The notes beneath the pieces were generated by a model. The model worked only from the letters and a program-made list of their open reading frames with translations, did not search any database and was not told the origin of the DNA. Made by a program: the position numbers and the translations under genes. This document shows positions 1-9,540 of a DNA stretch of 64,000 bases, one piece after another. The stretch spans positions 310,001 to 374,000 of the forward strand of contig NZ_FMCU01000004.1 of assembly GCF_900091525.1 (NCBI RefSeq). The letters run 5' to 3'. The DNA is from Micromonospora matsumotoense. Its GTDB lineage: Bacteria; Actinomycetota; Actinomycetes; Mycobacteriales; Micromonosporaceae. Position 1 is the first letter of the stretch; each line of letters begins with the position of its first letter.

Positions 1-2
1 TG

Positions 3-905
3 GAGACCGTCGGGCTACGCGGCATCCTGCTCATCGACGTGGCGTCGTACCTGTTCGCGGTCGGGGTGCTGGCGGTCGTCCGGTTCCCCCGCACGTTGGC
101 CCTGCACCGCCGCGAGGGCATCGGCACGGAGATCGTCGCCGGGCTGCGCTACGCGCTGCGGCGTCGGGAGTTCCGCGCCATGCTCGCGTTCTTCGCCGCG
201 CTGAACTTCTTCCTGTTCCCGGTGCTGTTCCTGCTCTCCCCCCTGGTGCTCGGCTTCGCCGACCTCACCGACGTGTCCCGCGTCGCGTTGACCGGCGGGG
301 TCGGCGCGGCCACCGGCGGACTGGTGATGCTGCTCTGGGGTGGACCCCGCCGCCGCCGGATGCGGGCGGTGCTGCTGGGCACCCTCGGCATCGCGGTGGC
401 CGCCGTGGTCACCGGGCTACGGCCGAACCTGCTGCTCATCGGGGCCGGCGCGTTCGGCATGTACCTGGCGCTGGGCATCGTCAACGGCGTCTACCAGACG
501 ATCATCCAGACCAAGGTGCCGGCGCGAGTGCACGGTCGGGTGTTCGCGGTCAACCAGATGGTCGCCCAGTCCACCCTGCCGCTGGGCTGGGGCGTCGTCG
601 CCCCGTTCGCCGCCCGGATGGTGGAGCCCACGCTGCTGCCCGACGGCGCGCTGGCCGACACCGTCGGGGTGGTGCTCGGGGTCGGGCCGGGCCGGGGCCA
701 CGGGCTGCTCTATGTGCTGTTCGGGGTGTGCATCGCGCTGACCGCGCTGGTCTCGCTGGCCACGCCCACCCTCGCCCGGTTCGACGACGAGGTGCCCGAC
801 GCGCCACCGGACGATCTGATCGGCATCGAGGAACGCCGGGCCAGGACGGCCGACACCGCCGACCGGACCCCGGTGGGCGTCGGGACGACGGGAGGGTCGC
901 GGTGA
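3..905 (+). CDS. MFS transporter, C-terminal part (5' truncated by window edge)
   Basis: The reading frame is open from the window edge, so this is the last 300 residues of a longer protein. Hydrophobic helices alternate with short Arg-rich loops. The opening residues (GILLIDVASYLFAV) and the loop KVPARVHGRVFAVNQM are typical of the EntS-like exporter branch of the major facilitator superfamily (MFS_3). The family exports small molecules such as siderophores or antibiotics by proton antiport. The stop overlaps the GTG start of the AMP ligase (GTGA), so the two are translationally coupled. This suggests export of whatever the downstream ligase and NRPS make. The substrate cannot be told from sequence. 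Confidence 0.8.
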   Translation, partial: ETVGLRGILLIDVASYLFAVGVLAVVRFPRTLALHRREGIGTEIVAGLRYALRRREFRAMLAFFAALNFFLFPVLFLLSPLVLGFADLTDVSRVALTGGVGAATGGLVMLLWGGPRRRRMRAVLLGTLGIAVAAVVTGLRPNLLLIGAGAFGMYLALGIVNGVYQTIIQTKVPARVHGRVFAVNQMVAQSTLPLGWGVVAPFAARMVEPTLLPDGALADTVGVVLGVGPGRGHGLLYVLFGVCIALTALVSLATPTLARFDDEVPDAPPDDLIGIEERRARTADTADRTPVGVGTTGGSR

Positions 906-2410
906 CCACGACGCCCACCGGGACGCCTGCGCCGCGTACCCTGCCCGAACTGCTCGACTGGCGTACCGGGCTGCATCCGGACCTGGTGGCGGTGGAGGTG
1001 CACCAGGTGGCGACGCTGACCTTCGCCGAGTGGTCCGCCGGTGCCCGTGCCGTCGCCGCCGCGCTGCGGCACCGGGGGCTGCGCCACGGCGACCGGGTCG
1101 GGCTGGTGTTCGGCGCCCGCGACTGGACCCGGTACGCGGTGACGTACTGCGGGGTGCTGCGGGCCGGTGGGGTGGCCGTACCGCTGTCCGACCGGCTCGC
1201 CGCCGGGCAGCTCGGGCACGCGCTGACCCACTGCGCGGCCACCGCCGTCGTGCACGGCGACGACACCCCCGCCCCGCCGGCCCCGCCCGGCGTGGTGGTC
1301 TTCAGCGACGCCGAGCTGCGTGCCGACGGGCGCCCCGACGACCCCGGCCCGGCCACCGTCCACCCCGGCGACCTCGCGCAGATCCTCTACACCTCGGGCA
1401 CGACGGGCCGACCCAAGGGGGTGGCGGCCCGGCACGCCAACCTCACCGCCGGTGCGCCGCAGCACCCACGCCGGTTGGCCCTGGCCCACTCCCAGCGGTT
1501 CCTGCACGCCTTCGCCATCGGCACCAACGCCGGGCAGACCATGCTGCTCAACGCGTTGACCGCGAAGGCCGCCGCGCTCACCCTGCCCCGGTTCACCCCG
1601 GTCCGGTTCGCCCGGCTGGTCGCCGCCCCCGGCACCGGGACCGTCTTCGTCGTACCGTCGATCGCCATCGAGTTGCTGGACTCCGGGGCGCTGCGCGACC
1701 GGGACACCAGCGGTGTGCAGCTGATCGGGTCCACCGCCGCGCCGCTGCCCCCGGCGGTCGCGGCCCGGCTGGCCACGGCATTTCCGCAGGCCACGATCGT
1801 CAACTACTACACCTCCACCGAGGCCGCCCCGGCACAGACCACGATGATCTACGACCCGGCCCGGCCGGACGCGGTCGGCCGGCCGGTCGGCGGGCAGCTG
1901 ATGGTCGCCGACGCCGAGGGCCACCCGCTGCCCGCCGGGACGACCGGCGACGTATGGCTGCGGGCCCCGCACCCGCGCGCCTACTACCGCGACGACGCGG
2001 CGAACCGGGCCACCTTCCGCGACGGGTGGGTACGGATGGGCGACGTGGGCCGGATCGACGCCGACGGCTACCTCTACCTCACCGACCGGCACCAGGACGT
2101 GATCAAGACCGGTGCGTTCAAGGTCTCCACCGTCGAGGTCGAGGCGGCCCTGCACGAACACCCGCTGGTCGCCGAGGTGGCCGTGGTCGGCGTGCCCCAC
2201 CCGGTGCTCGGTTCGGCGGTGGCCGCCGCCGTGGTGGCCCGGCCGCAGGCCGGCGCGGCCGGGCTGACGTTGCCGGTGCTGCGGGGCTTCCTCGCCGACC
2301 GGCTGGCCGACCACCAACTGCCCGCCCGGCTGCTGCTGCTGGACCGGCTGCCCCGCAACGAGGGTGGCAAGGTGCTCAAACGGCAGCTCACCGCCCTGTT
2401 CGACAACTGA
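902..2410 (+). CDS. Free-standing AMP-forming acyl/aryl ligase (ANL superfamily)
   Basis: This 502-residue protein is a class I adenylate-forming enzyme that activates a carboxylic acid with ATP for transfer to CoA or a carrier protein. Visible motifs are the P-loop ILYTSGTTGRPKGV near residue 160, the YYTSTEAAP core motif, the hinge region YLYLTDRHQDVIKTGAFKVS, and a C-terminal RNEGGKVLKRQL with the catalytic lysine. The GTG start at 902 overlaps the MFS stop. The neighbouring NRPS module and stand-alone carrier protein suggest it loads an acyl or aryl starter onto a carrier protein. The substrate is unknown. A plain acyl-CoA synthetase remains possible. Confidence 0.85.
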   Translation: MTTTPTGTPAPRTLPELLDWRTGLHPDLVAVEVHQVATLTFAEWSAGARAVAAALRHRGLRHGDRVGLVFGARDWTRYAVTYCGVLRAGGVAVPLSDRLAAGQLGHALTHCAATAVVHGDDTPAPPAPPGVVVFSDAELRADGRPDDPGPATVHPGDLAQILYTSGTTGRPKGVAARHANLTAGAPQHPRRLALAHSQRFLHAFAIGTNAGQTMLLNALTAKAAALTLPRFTPVRFARLVAAPGTGTVFVVPSIAIELLDSGALRDRDTSGVQLIGSTAAPLPPAVAARLATAFPQATIVNYYTSTEAAPAQTTMIYDPARPDAVGRPVGGQLMVADAEGHPLPAGTTGDVWLRAPHPRAYYRDDAANRATFRDGWVRMGDVGRIDADGYLYLTDRHQDVIKTGAFKVSTVEVEAALHEHPLVAEVAVVGVPHPVLGSAVAAAVVARPQAGAAGLTLPVLRGFLADRLADHQLPARLLLLDRLPRNEGGKVLKRQLTALFDN

Positions 2411-2445
2411 CCACCCGCACCGACAGCACGACCATGGGAGAACAT

Positions 2446-5400
2446 GTGGGCACCGCCGAGGCGACCTTCGCGCAGCACGCCGTCTGGTTCACCGAGCAGG
2501 CCGGGGTCGCCGGCACGGCGTACCACATGGCGCTGGGCATCCGGTTCGGCGGCGCGCTGGACCGGGCGGCCCTCGTCGCGGCGTGCGCGGCGGTGATCGC
2601 GCGGCACCCGGTCCTGGCCGCCCGGGTCGGCACCGACGAGGACGGCACGCCCCGGCTGTCGCCGGCCGAGGCCCGCCCGGCGGTCACCTTCGGGGAGCTG
2701 ACCGACGCCCGGGTCGCCGAGGAGATCGCCCGGCCGTACGACCTGCGGGCCGGGCCGCTGGCCCGGTTCACCCTGCTGACCGGGGCCGACGGTACGCACC
2801 TGCTGCTGGTCACCGCGCACCATCTGGCCTTCGACGGCACCTCCAAGGACGTGCTGGTCCACGACCTGGCCGCCGGGTACGCCGCCGCGCGGTCCGCCGA
2901 CCCGACGCGGGGCACCGACCCGACGCGGGCCACCGACACCGGTCCGGGGCAGCCCGGCGACGACCACGCGGGCCTCGCGGCGGCCGAGCAGCAGCGGGTC
3001 GCCGTCGACCTGCCCGCCGCCCGCGCCCACTGGGCCCGGCACTGGTCCGGCCCCGGCGACCTGGTCCTGCCCGGCCTGCGCCGACTGCCCAGCGGTGCGG
3101 AGCCCGGCGTCGCCGTCGAGGTCGCGCTGCCCACCGGCGTGGTCGACGGCGTCGACGCGGCCGCCCGGTCGATCGGGGTCACCCGGTTCGAGCTGCTGTT
3201 CGCCGCGCTGCACGCCCTGCTCGGGCGGTACGGCAACCGGGGCACGCCGGTCGGGGTGGCGCTGTCGACCCGGGCCCCGGACCAGGCCGACCGGATCGGA
3301 CTGTTCGTCAACGAACTGCCGGTCGCCGTCGACCCGGCCGACGGCACGTTCCGCGCGCATGCCCGCGCCGTCCGGGACCGGCTGCGCGAGGTGTACCGGT
3401 ACCGGGCAGTGCCACTGGCCCAGGCCGTGCCCGGCCTGCGGCCCGCCCCGGCGGTGACCCCGGTCAGCGTCGGCTACCGGCGGCGCGGCGGGGAGCCGAC
3501 CTTCCCCGGGGTGGCCGGCGAGGTCGACTGGACGCTGTTCTGCGGCGCGGCCCGCAACGCCCTGCACGTGCAGATCGTGGACGCCCCCACCGGCCTCACG
3601 GTCAGCCTCCAGCACAGCCCGGCGGCGATCGACACCGAAGCGGTACGCCGGATCGGCGCACACCTGTGCACCCTGCTCGCCGCCGCGGTCACCGACCCCG
3701 ACCGCCCGGTGGCGCAGCTGCCGGTGCTGCCCGCCGACGAACTGGACCGGGTCACCCGGGAGTGGAACGACACCGGTCGGGCGTACCCCGAGGGGGCGAG
3801 CGTGCCCACCCTGTTCGCCGCCCGGGTCGCCGCCGACCCGGACGCGCCGGCCGTGGTCGACGGCGCCCGGACCCTCAGCTACGCCCAGCTCGACGCCGCC
3901 GCCGACCGGCTGGCTGCGCTGCTCGGCCGGCGGGGGGTCGGGCCGGGGGCGCTCGTCGCGGTCGCGCTGGACCGGTCCTGGCAGGCGGTGGTCACCCTGC
4001 TGGCGGTGCTGCGCCGCCGCGCCGCGTACCTGCCGGTGGACCCGGGGCACCCGCCGGCCCGCCGGGAACTCGTCCTCGCCGACGCCGCCCCCGCGCTGGT
4101 CGTGACGCCCACCGCGACCGGACTGGCCTGGCCCACCCTCGCTCTCGACGGGGTCGACCTGCTCGCCGGGCCGGCGCCCACGCCGACCACCCCCGCCGCG
4201 CCGCCGACCGCCGACGACCTCGCCTACGTGCTCTACACCTCCGGCTCGACCGGGCGGCCCAAGGGCGTGGCGGTGCGGCACGGGGCGCTGGCCAACCTGT
4301 TGCTGGGCGTGCGGGACCTGCTGGGCAGCGGCCCGACGCACCGGTGGCTGCACCTGACCTCGCTGTCGTTCGACATCTCCACCGTGGAGGTCTTCCTGCC
4401 GCTGGTCACCGGCGGCCGGGTGGTCGTCGCCTCGACGGTCGGCGCGCTGGACGGCGCGGGCGTGCTGCGGTTGGTCCGGGCCGCCGGGGTGACCCACGTC
4501 CAGGCCACCCCGTCGGGGTGGCGGGTGCTGCTGGAGGCGGGCCTCGGCACACCCGCCCCGGACGCCGCCGGGCTCACGCCGACGCCGCTGGTCGCGGTGG
4601 CCGGCGGCGAGGCCCTGCCGGTCGCCCTCGCCCGGGACCTGCGGGCCCGCACCACCCGCCTGATCAACGGGTACGGCCCGACGGAGGCGACGGTGTACGC
4701 CACGATGGCGGACCTCCCCGCCGACCCCGACGAGGTCACCATCGGCCGACCGCTGCCGAACGTGCGGGCGTACGTGCTGGACGGGTCGGGACGGCCCACA
4801 CCCATCGGGGTCCCCGGCGAGCTGCACCTGGCCGGTGCCGGGCTGGCCGCCGGTTACCTCGGCCGCGACGACCGGACCGCCGAACGGTTCGTGCCGGACC
4901 CGTTCGGGCGGCCCGGGGAGCGGCTCTACCGCACCGGCGACCGCGGCCGGTTCCTGCCGGACGGGCGGCTGGACTTCCTCGGCCGCACCGACGACCAGGT
5001 CAAGATCCGGGGACACCGGATCGAGCTGGGTGAGCTCGACGCCCGACTGCTCGACCATCCCGCCGTGGCCGGCGCGGCGACGGTGCTGCGGCCCGACGCC
5101 GACGGGCCCCGGCTCGTCGCCTACCTGGTGACCCGCGCCGGCACCGCCCCGGAGCCGGCCGACCTGCGCCGGCACCTGGCGACGAGTCTGCCGCAGGCCG
5201 TGCTGCCGACCGACTTCGTGCCGCTCGACCGGCTGCCGATGAGCCCGAACGGCAAGATCGACCGGGCCGCCCTGGCCGCCCGGGACCTCGCGGTGGACCT
5301 CCCCCGCCCGGCGGCCACCGGTCCGACCCGCCTGGCCGGCACCGGGCCGGACCGGCCCGGTGCCACCGTGGACCCCGACCGGGCCGGCAGCACCATGGAC

Positions 5401-5687
5401 CCGGACCGGGCCGGCAGCGCCGTGGACGTCGGGCCGACCGGGGCCGACGCGGGCGACGACCCGGTGGTGGCGCAGCTGCGGCTGATCTGGCAGGAGGTGC
5501 TGCGGATTCCCGACATCGGCCTGCACGAGGACCTGTTCGACCTGGGCGGCCACTCGCTGACGATCACCCGGATCAGCGGCCGGATCCAGCAGCGGCTCGG
5601 GGTCGAGGTGCCCCTGGACGCCTTCTTCGACACCCCCACCATCGCCGAGATCGCCGAGATCGTCCGGCAGTCCGGAAAGGAGTCCTG

Positions 5688-5688
<1 letters not shown>
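2446..5688 (+). CDS. Single-module NRPS (C-A-T)
   Basis: The protein has 1080 residues. A condensation domain (about 5-440) carries the HHxxxDG motif as HHLAFDG at 125-131. An adenylation domain (about 455-945) has LYTSGSTGRPKGV near 596, NGYGPTEAT, YRTGDRGRF and NGKIDRAAL. A thiolation domain has GGHSL with the phosphopantetheine serine at 1037. Manual alignment to GrsA reads the substrate pocket roughly as D-I-V-Q-V-G-G-V-Y-K. The first Asp implies an alpha-amino acid, but I cannot name it. There is no thioesterase or reductase, so release must come from elsewhere. GTG 2446 is preferred because GGGAG lies 5 nt upstream; ATG 2434 lacks a ribosome site. Low-complexity repeats (DPTR, DPDRAGS) sit in the linkers. 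Confidence 0.93.
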
Positions 5689-5984
<296 letters not shown>

Positions 5985-6040
5985 CCGCCCCGGCCCGGTA
6001 GGTGCCGGGTCGGGGTCGGACCGGGGTGGGTGTCGGAGCG

Positions 6041-6054
6041 GACCCGTACGGGTC
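6041..6054. terminator. Possible bidirectional terminator between convergent genes
   Basis: GACCCGTACGGGTC is a perfect 14-base palindrome in the 95-bp gap between the carrier-protein gene and the oppositely oriented sigma-factor gene. A second GC-rich inverted repeat (CCCGG...CCGGG) lies just before it. Neither has a T-run. Confidence 0.35.
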
Positions 6055-6079
6055 GGGTGGCGGCGGCCGGGCGGTGGCG

Positions 6080-6961
6080 CTACGCGCGGCTCAGTGACGC
6101 CTCCTCGCCGAGCCGGGCGAGCTTCTGCGGATTGCGGACGGCGTAGACCCGGGTGACCCGGCCGTCCTCGATCACCAGGGCCGCCACCGTGTCCAGCACA
6201 CCGCCGACGTCGAACCGCGCCGCCGGTCCCCCGTTGAGCCACACCGGCCGCACCGCGAAGTCCCCGGCCAGCGTGGCCAGCCCGCCGAGCAGCGCCGCCA
6301 CCCGGTGCGCGCCCTCGATCGGGCGGCGGGCCGCCGCGACCACCCCACCACCGTCGGAGACCACCACCACGTCCGGCGCGAGCACCTCCAGCAACCCCCG
6401 CAGATCGCCCCCACGCACCGCGGCCAGGAACCGCGCGACGACGGTCTCCTGCTCAGCCCGGCTCACCCGTACCCTCGGCCGTCGGGCGGCCACGTGTTCC
6501 CGGGCCCGGTGGGCGATCTGCCGTACCGTCGCCGGGGAACGGCCGACCGTCGCCGCGATCTCGTCGTACGGCGTCTCGAAGACCTCCCGGAGCACGAACA
6601 CCGCCCGCTCGACCGGGCCCAGGGTCTCCAGCACGGTCAGCATCGCAAACGAGACGCTCTCCGCCAGCTCCACGTCCTCGGCCACGTCGGGGCTGGTCAG
6701 CAGCGGCTCGGGCAGCCACTCGCCGACGTACTCCTCGCGTCGTCGGGACAGGGTCCGCAGCCGGTTGAGCGCCTGTCGGGTGACGATCCGCACCAGGTAG
6801 GCCCGGGGGTCGCGGACCTCCGCCCGGGCCCGCGTACCGAGGGCCGCCCACCGCAGCCAGGTCTCCTGCACGACGTCCTCGGCGTCGGCGGCGGAGCCGA
6901 GCAGCTCGTAGGAGACCGTGAACAGCAGACTGCGGTGGGCGACGAACGGATCGTCGGTCAT
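6080..6961 (-). CDS. ECF41-family sigma factor with SnoaL-like C-terminal domain
   Basis: A 293-residue sigma factor that directs RNA polymerase to a small regulon. It has sigma-2 (residues about 5-75, AEDVVQETWLRW), sigma-4 (about 115-165) and a C-terminal SnoaL-like domain (about 175-290). It shows the ECF41 hallmarks: WLPEPLL in the linker, DGGG (as SDGGGVV) in the extension, and a C-terminal NPQKL in place of the usual NPDKL. In this group the extension, rather than a membrane anti-sigma factor, controls activity. The ATG overlaps the stop of the carboxymuconolactone-decarboxylase gene (ATGA), so the pair is one transcription unit. The promoter upstream of the pair matches the ECF41 type, suggesting autoregulation. 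The inducing signal is unknown. Confidence 0.9.
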   Translation of the reverse strand: MTDDPFVAHRSLLFTVSYELLGSAADAEDVVQETWLRWAALGTRARAEVRDPRAYLVRIVTRQALNRLRTLSRRREEYVGEWLPEPLLTSPDVAEDVELAESVSFAMLTVLETLGPVERAVFVLREVFETPYDEIAATVGRSPATVRQIAHRAREHVAARRPRVRVSRAEQETVVARFLAAVRGGDLRGLLEVLAPDVVVVSDGGGVVAAARRPIEGAHRVAALLGGLATLAGDFAVRPVWLNGGPAARFDVGGVLDTVAALVIEDGRVTRVYAVRNPQKLARLGEEASLSRA

Positions 6962-7557
6962 GCCGCCGGCACCGCGCCGTCCGGCCGCGCCCGCGACGGC
7001 AGGGGTGGCAACCCGCACGACGCGGCGAAGCCCTGGGCCTCGATCCCCAGCGCGACGTTCGTCCGGGTGAACTGGTTGGCCAGTGCGATCCACGCGGTGA
7101 GCTCGACCATCCCCGCCGCACCGAGCCGGCCCAGCAGCCGGGCGGAGAGCGCGTCGGTGACGGTCGGCGGGGTCTGCGTCATCGCCTCGGCGTACTCCAG
7201 CACGTCCCGCTCCAGCGGGGTGAAGGCGTCCGACTCCCGCCAGCGGGGCACCTGCCGTGCCTTGGCCACGTCGAGGCCGTCGTTGTGCGCCTGGAAGTAC
7301 CCCAGGTCGAGGCAGAAGGTGCAGCCGATCCGGGCGGCCACCGCCATCTGCGCGTACGACTTGAGGTTCTCGTCGCAGGCGCTCCACCTGCGGGACTTCT
7401 GGCCGAGGCCGAGGCTGAACCGGAGCACCGGCCGGTGGTGCCACATCACCTCGAGCGGCTCGGCCACGTCGCCGAACATCTTCCGGCTGAACTTCTTCAG
7501 CACCGCGCCGTAGAGGCCGGTGATCTCGGCTCTGGGAATCCGGGTGTTGCGGGACAT
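6958..7557 (-). CDS. Carboxymuconolactone decarboxylase/AhpD-like protein (ECF41 partner)
   Basis: The protein has 199 residues and an AhpD-like redox motif, CTFC at 79-82, followed by His91. This is the usual Cys-x-x-Cys...His arrangement of the family. AhpD-type proteins relay electrons to peroxide-reducing enzymes. Members next to ECF41 sigma factors are the common target and genetic partner of that sigma group, though their substrate is not known. The ATG at 7557 has AGGAGG five bases upstream. The gene comes first in the operon and overlaps the sigma gene by ATGA. Confidence 0.88.
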   Translation of the reverse strand: MSRNTRIPRAEITGLYGAVLKKFSRKMFGDVAEPLEVMWHHRPVLRFSLGLGQKSRRWSACDENLKSYAQMAVAARIGCTFCLDLGYFQAHNDGLDVAKARQVPRWRESDAFTPLERDVLEYAEAMTQTPPTVTDALSARLLGRLGAAGMVELTAWIALANQFTRTNVALGIEAQGFAASCGLPPLPSRARPDGAVPAA

Positions 7558-7589
7558 GTCGCCTCCTGGTCGGCTGGTCTCGACATGCA

Positions 7590-7616
7590 GACACCGGCCG
7601 CCGCCCTCGTGTGACA
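7590..7616 (-). promoter_or_regulatory. Candidate ECF41-type promoter
   Basis: On the minus strand TGTCACA (7616-7610), 16 bases, then TGTC (7593-7590). From memory, the ECF41 consensus is TGTCACA, 16 bases, CGTC, so the -35 is a perfect match and the -10 matches at three of four bases. It ends about 33 bases before the ATG of the decarboxylase-like gene. Confidence 0.65.
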
Positions 7617-7620
7617 GTCG

Positions 7621-9540
7621 TCAGGGCAGCCAGGACGCCTCCGCCAGCGCCCGCGACGCCGCCTGCTCGTAGACCGCCAGCGCCAACCAGGACTCCGCGA
7701 ACGCCTGCCCGTCGTCATCGGTGAGTCGGCCGAAGGCGTTGCGGGGACGGGCCCGTGCCGCGCCGCCCATCGCCGTGAGCAGGTGCGCACCGAGATCCAG
7801 CCGGGCCAGCCGCAGTCCCCGTGCCGTGGGGTCGGCCAGCGCCTGGATCGCCCGGCCGCCCGAGACGACCCGTTCCACCTGCCGGCGCAGCAGTCCCAGC
7901 CCGGGATCGCCGAGGCGCGGACGCGGCGCGGGACCGCCCTGGCCCGGGAGCCGACCGTCCGGCGGCGCCGGTGCCGGGCCTCCTGCCGGGCCGAGCTGGC
8001 TGGAGTGCAGCCGGTCGTAGCCGAGGTCGGCGTGGCCCGCCCAGCTCGGCGGCAGGACGAGCACCGGCCCGTCGACGGACGTCGGCCCCACGGCGAGCGC
8101 CTGGACCGTGGCCCGGCGGGTCGGATCGAGCCGGCCCACCAGGCGCAGCTCCGCCCCCGCCGCCTGCCCCAGCAGCCGCAGGTTGTCCCGGTGCGGCAGG
8201 GCGGCGTGCTCGTCGGCGACGGTCAACGTCAGGACCGCGCCGTCCCCGGTCGCGACGAGGACGGTGTGGTCGTGACCGCCCAGCACCCGCACGGTCAGGA
8301 AGAGCAGGTCGGCCCCGGCCGGGCGCTCCGGCACCGGCAGGGTTGCCGCGCCGAAGGCCCGGCGTACCTGGTCGGGCAGGGGCTGCGCCCAGAGCCCGGC
8401 GAGGGGCTCGTCGGCCCAGCCGACGCCGGCGGCCCGCGCCGCCCGGACCGCCCGGCCGGCGCCCAGTTGCCCCGACTCCGACGCCGTGCCGCCGGACACC
8501 ACCAGCCCGGCCCGGGTGAGCTGCCGGTGGCTGAGCCCCGACTCGCCCACCGCCACCGTCGCGTCACCCGCACCGGCGGCCCGTGCCACGTCCCCCGGGG
8601 CCAGGTCGGCGACCGTCCACACCCGACCGGTGCGGTCCACCAGATAGGTGACCACCCCGGCGTACCCGGAGTCCGTCACCACCGGCACCGCGCAGAGCCC
8701 GTACAGTCGCAGGCCGGCCTGCGGGTCGTAGGCCCGCCGGGCGGTCCCGAGCAACGGCCCGAGTTCACCGGCCGGCGGGTCGGTCCCGCGCAGCCGACGG
8801 GACACGGCCAGCAGCTCGCACAGGTCGTCGGTCAGATCGGCGAGCCGGTACTGCGGCTCGGCGGCCCGGGCGGCCCGCAGTCCCGCCGCGACCCGGGTAC
8901 CGGACGCGGCGGCGCGGTGCAGCCCGTTGGCCCTGGCCTCGTGCACGGCCCGCAGCAGGGCGGTCCGCAGCACGACGCCGCAGCCGACGGTCCCCGCCGC
9001 GAGCACGTCCACCGCGACCTGCCACAACCCGTCGGCGGCGATCCGCTGACGTGCGGTCAGCTCGCTGCGCGCCGCCCCACCGGCCCCCGCCGCACCGTCC
9101 AGTGCCGGAGCTGCCGGACCGCCGGCCGCCGCAGCCCCCACGTCGGCGGACGGGTCGGCGGCGGCATCGGCCGACGCACCGGGCACCGGGCCGGCAGGCG
9201 GGCCGACCGCCGGATCGACGGGCCGGTCGGCGGCCGGCGGCGGCGCCGCAGCCGTGTCGTCCACCGGAGCCAGGGCGAGCACCGCCATCCGGTGCAGGCA
9301 GTTCGGCGCGAGCAGGCAACTGCACCGGGCGTCGGCGGCGCTGCGCACCACCCCGTCGACCGCCACCAGGGTCACCGTCGTCGCCTCGTCGACCCGGACC
9401 GTCACCCCGCCGGTCATGCCGGTGACCGGCCAGCCGCTGGCGCGGGTGACCGCGTCGTCGACCTTGCGGCGCAGCCGGGCGGGCAGCGCGTCCAGCGCAT
9501 CGGCCAGCACCGGGGCGGTCACCGCCGGCAGGCCGGTCAT
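7621..9540 (-). CDS. SWIM zinc-finger protein (YehQ-like)
   Basis: The protein has 639 residues. The N-terminal part carries the SWIM signature CxCx(n)CxH as CSCLLAPNCLH, with Cys73, Cys75, Cys81 and His83. SWIM domains bind DNA or proteins through zinc. An Ala/Pro-rich linker (about 95-150) separates it from a long C-terminal region with no motif I can name. The ATG overlaps the stop of the DUF5682-vWA gene (ATGA), and it is the last gene of the five-gene leftward operon. In E. coli the SWIM protein YehQ sits beside the vWA protein YehP, which supports the assignment. Function is unknown. A regulatory or substrate-recognition role for the AAA ATPase is inference only. Confidence 0.75.
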   Translation of the reverse strand: MTGLPAVTAPVLADALDALPARLRRKVDDAVTRASGWPVTGMTGGVTVRVDEATTVTLVAVDGVVRSAADARCSCLLAPNCLHRMAVLALAPVDDTAAAPPPAADRPVDPAVGPPAGPVPGASADAAADPSADVGAAAAGGPAAPALDGAAGAGGAARSELTARQRIAADGLWQVAVDVLAAGTVGCGVVLRTALLRAVHEARANGLHRAAASGTRVAAGLRAARAAEPQYRLADLTDDLCELLAVSRRLRGTDPPAGELGPLLGTARRAYDPQAGLRLYGLCAVPVVTDSGYAGVVTYLVDRTGRVWTVADLAPGDVARAAGAGDATVAVGESGLSHRQLTRAGLVVSGGTASESGQLGAGRAVRAARAAGVGWADEPLAGLWAQPLPDQVRRAFGAATLPVPERPAGADLLFLTVRVLGGHDHTVLVATGDGAVLTLTVADEHAALPHRDNLRLLGQAAGAELRLVGRLDPTRRATVQALAVGPTSVDGPVLVLPPSWAGHADLGYDRLHSSQLGPAGGPAPAPPDGRLPGQGGPAPRPRLGDPGLGLLRRQVERVVSGGRAIQALADPTARGLRLARLDLGAHLLTAMGGAARARPRNAFGRLTDDDGQAFAESWLALAVYEQAASRALAEASWLP

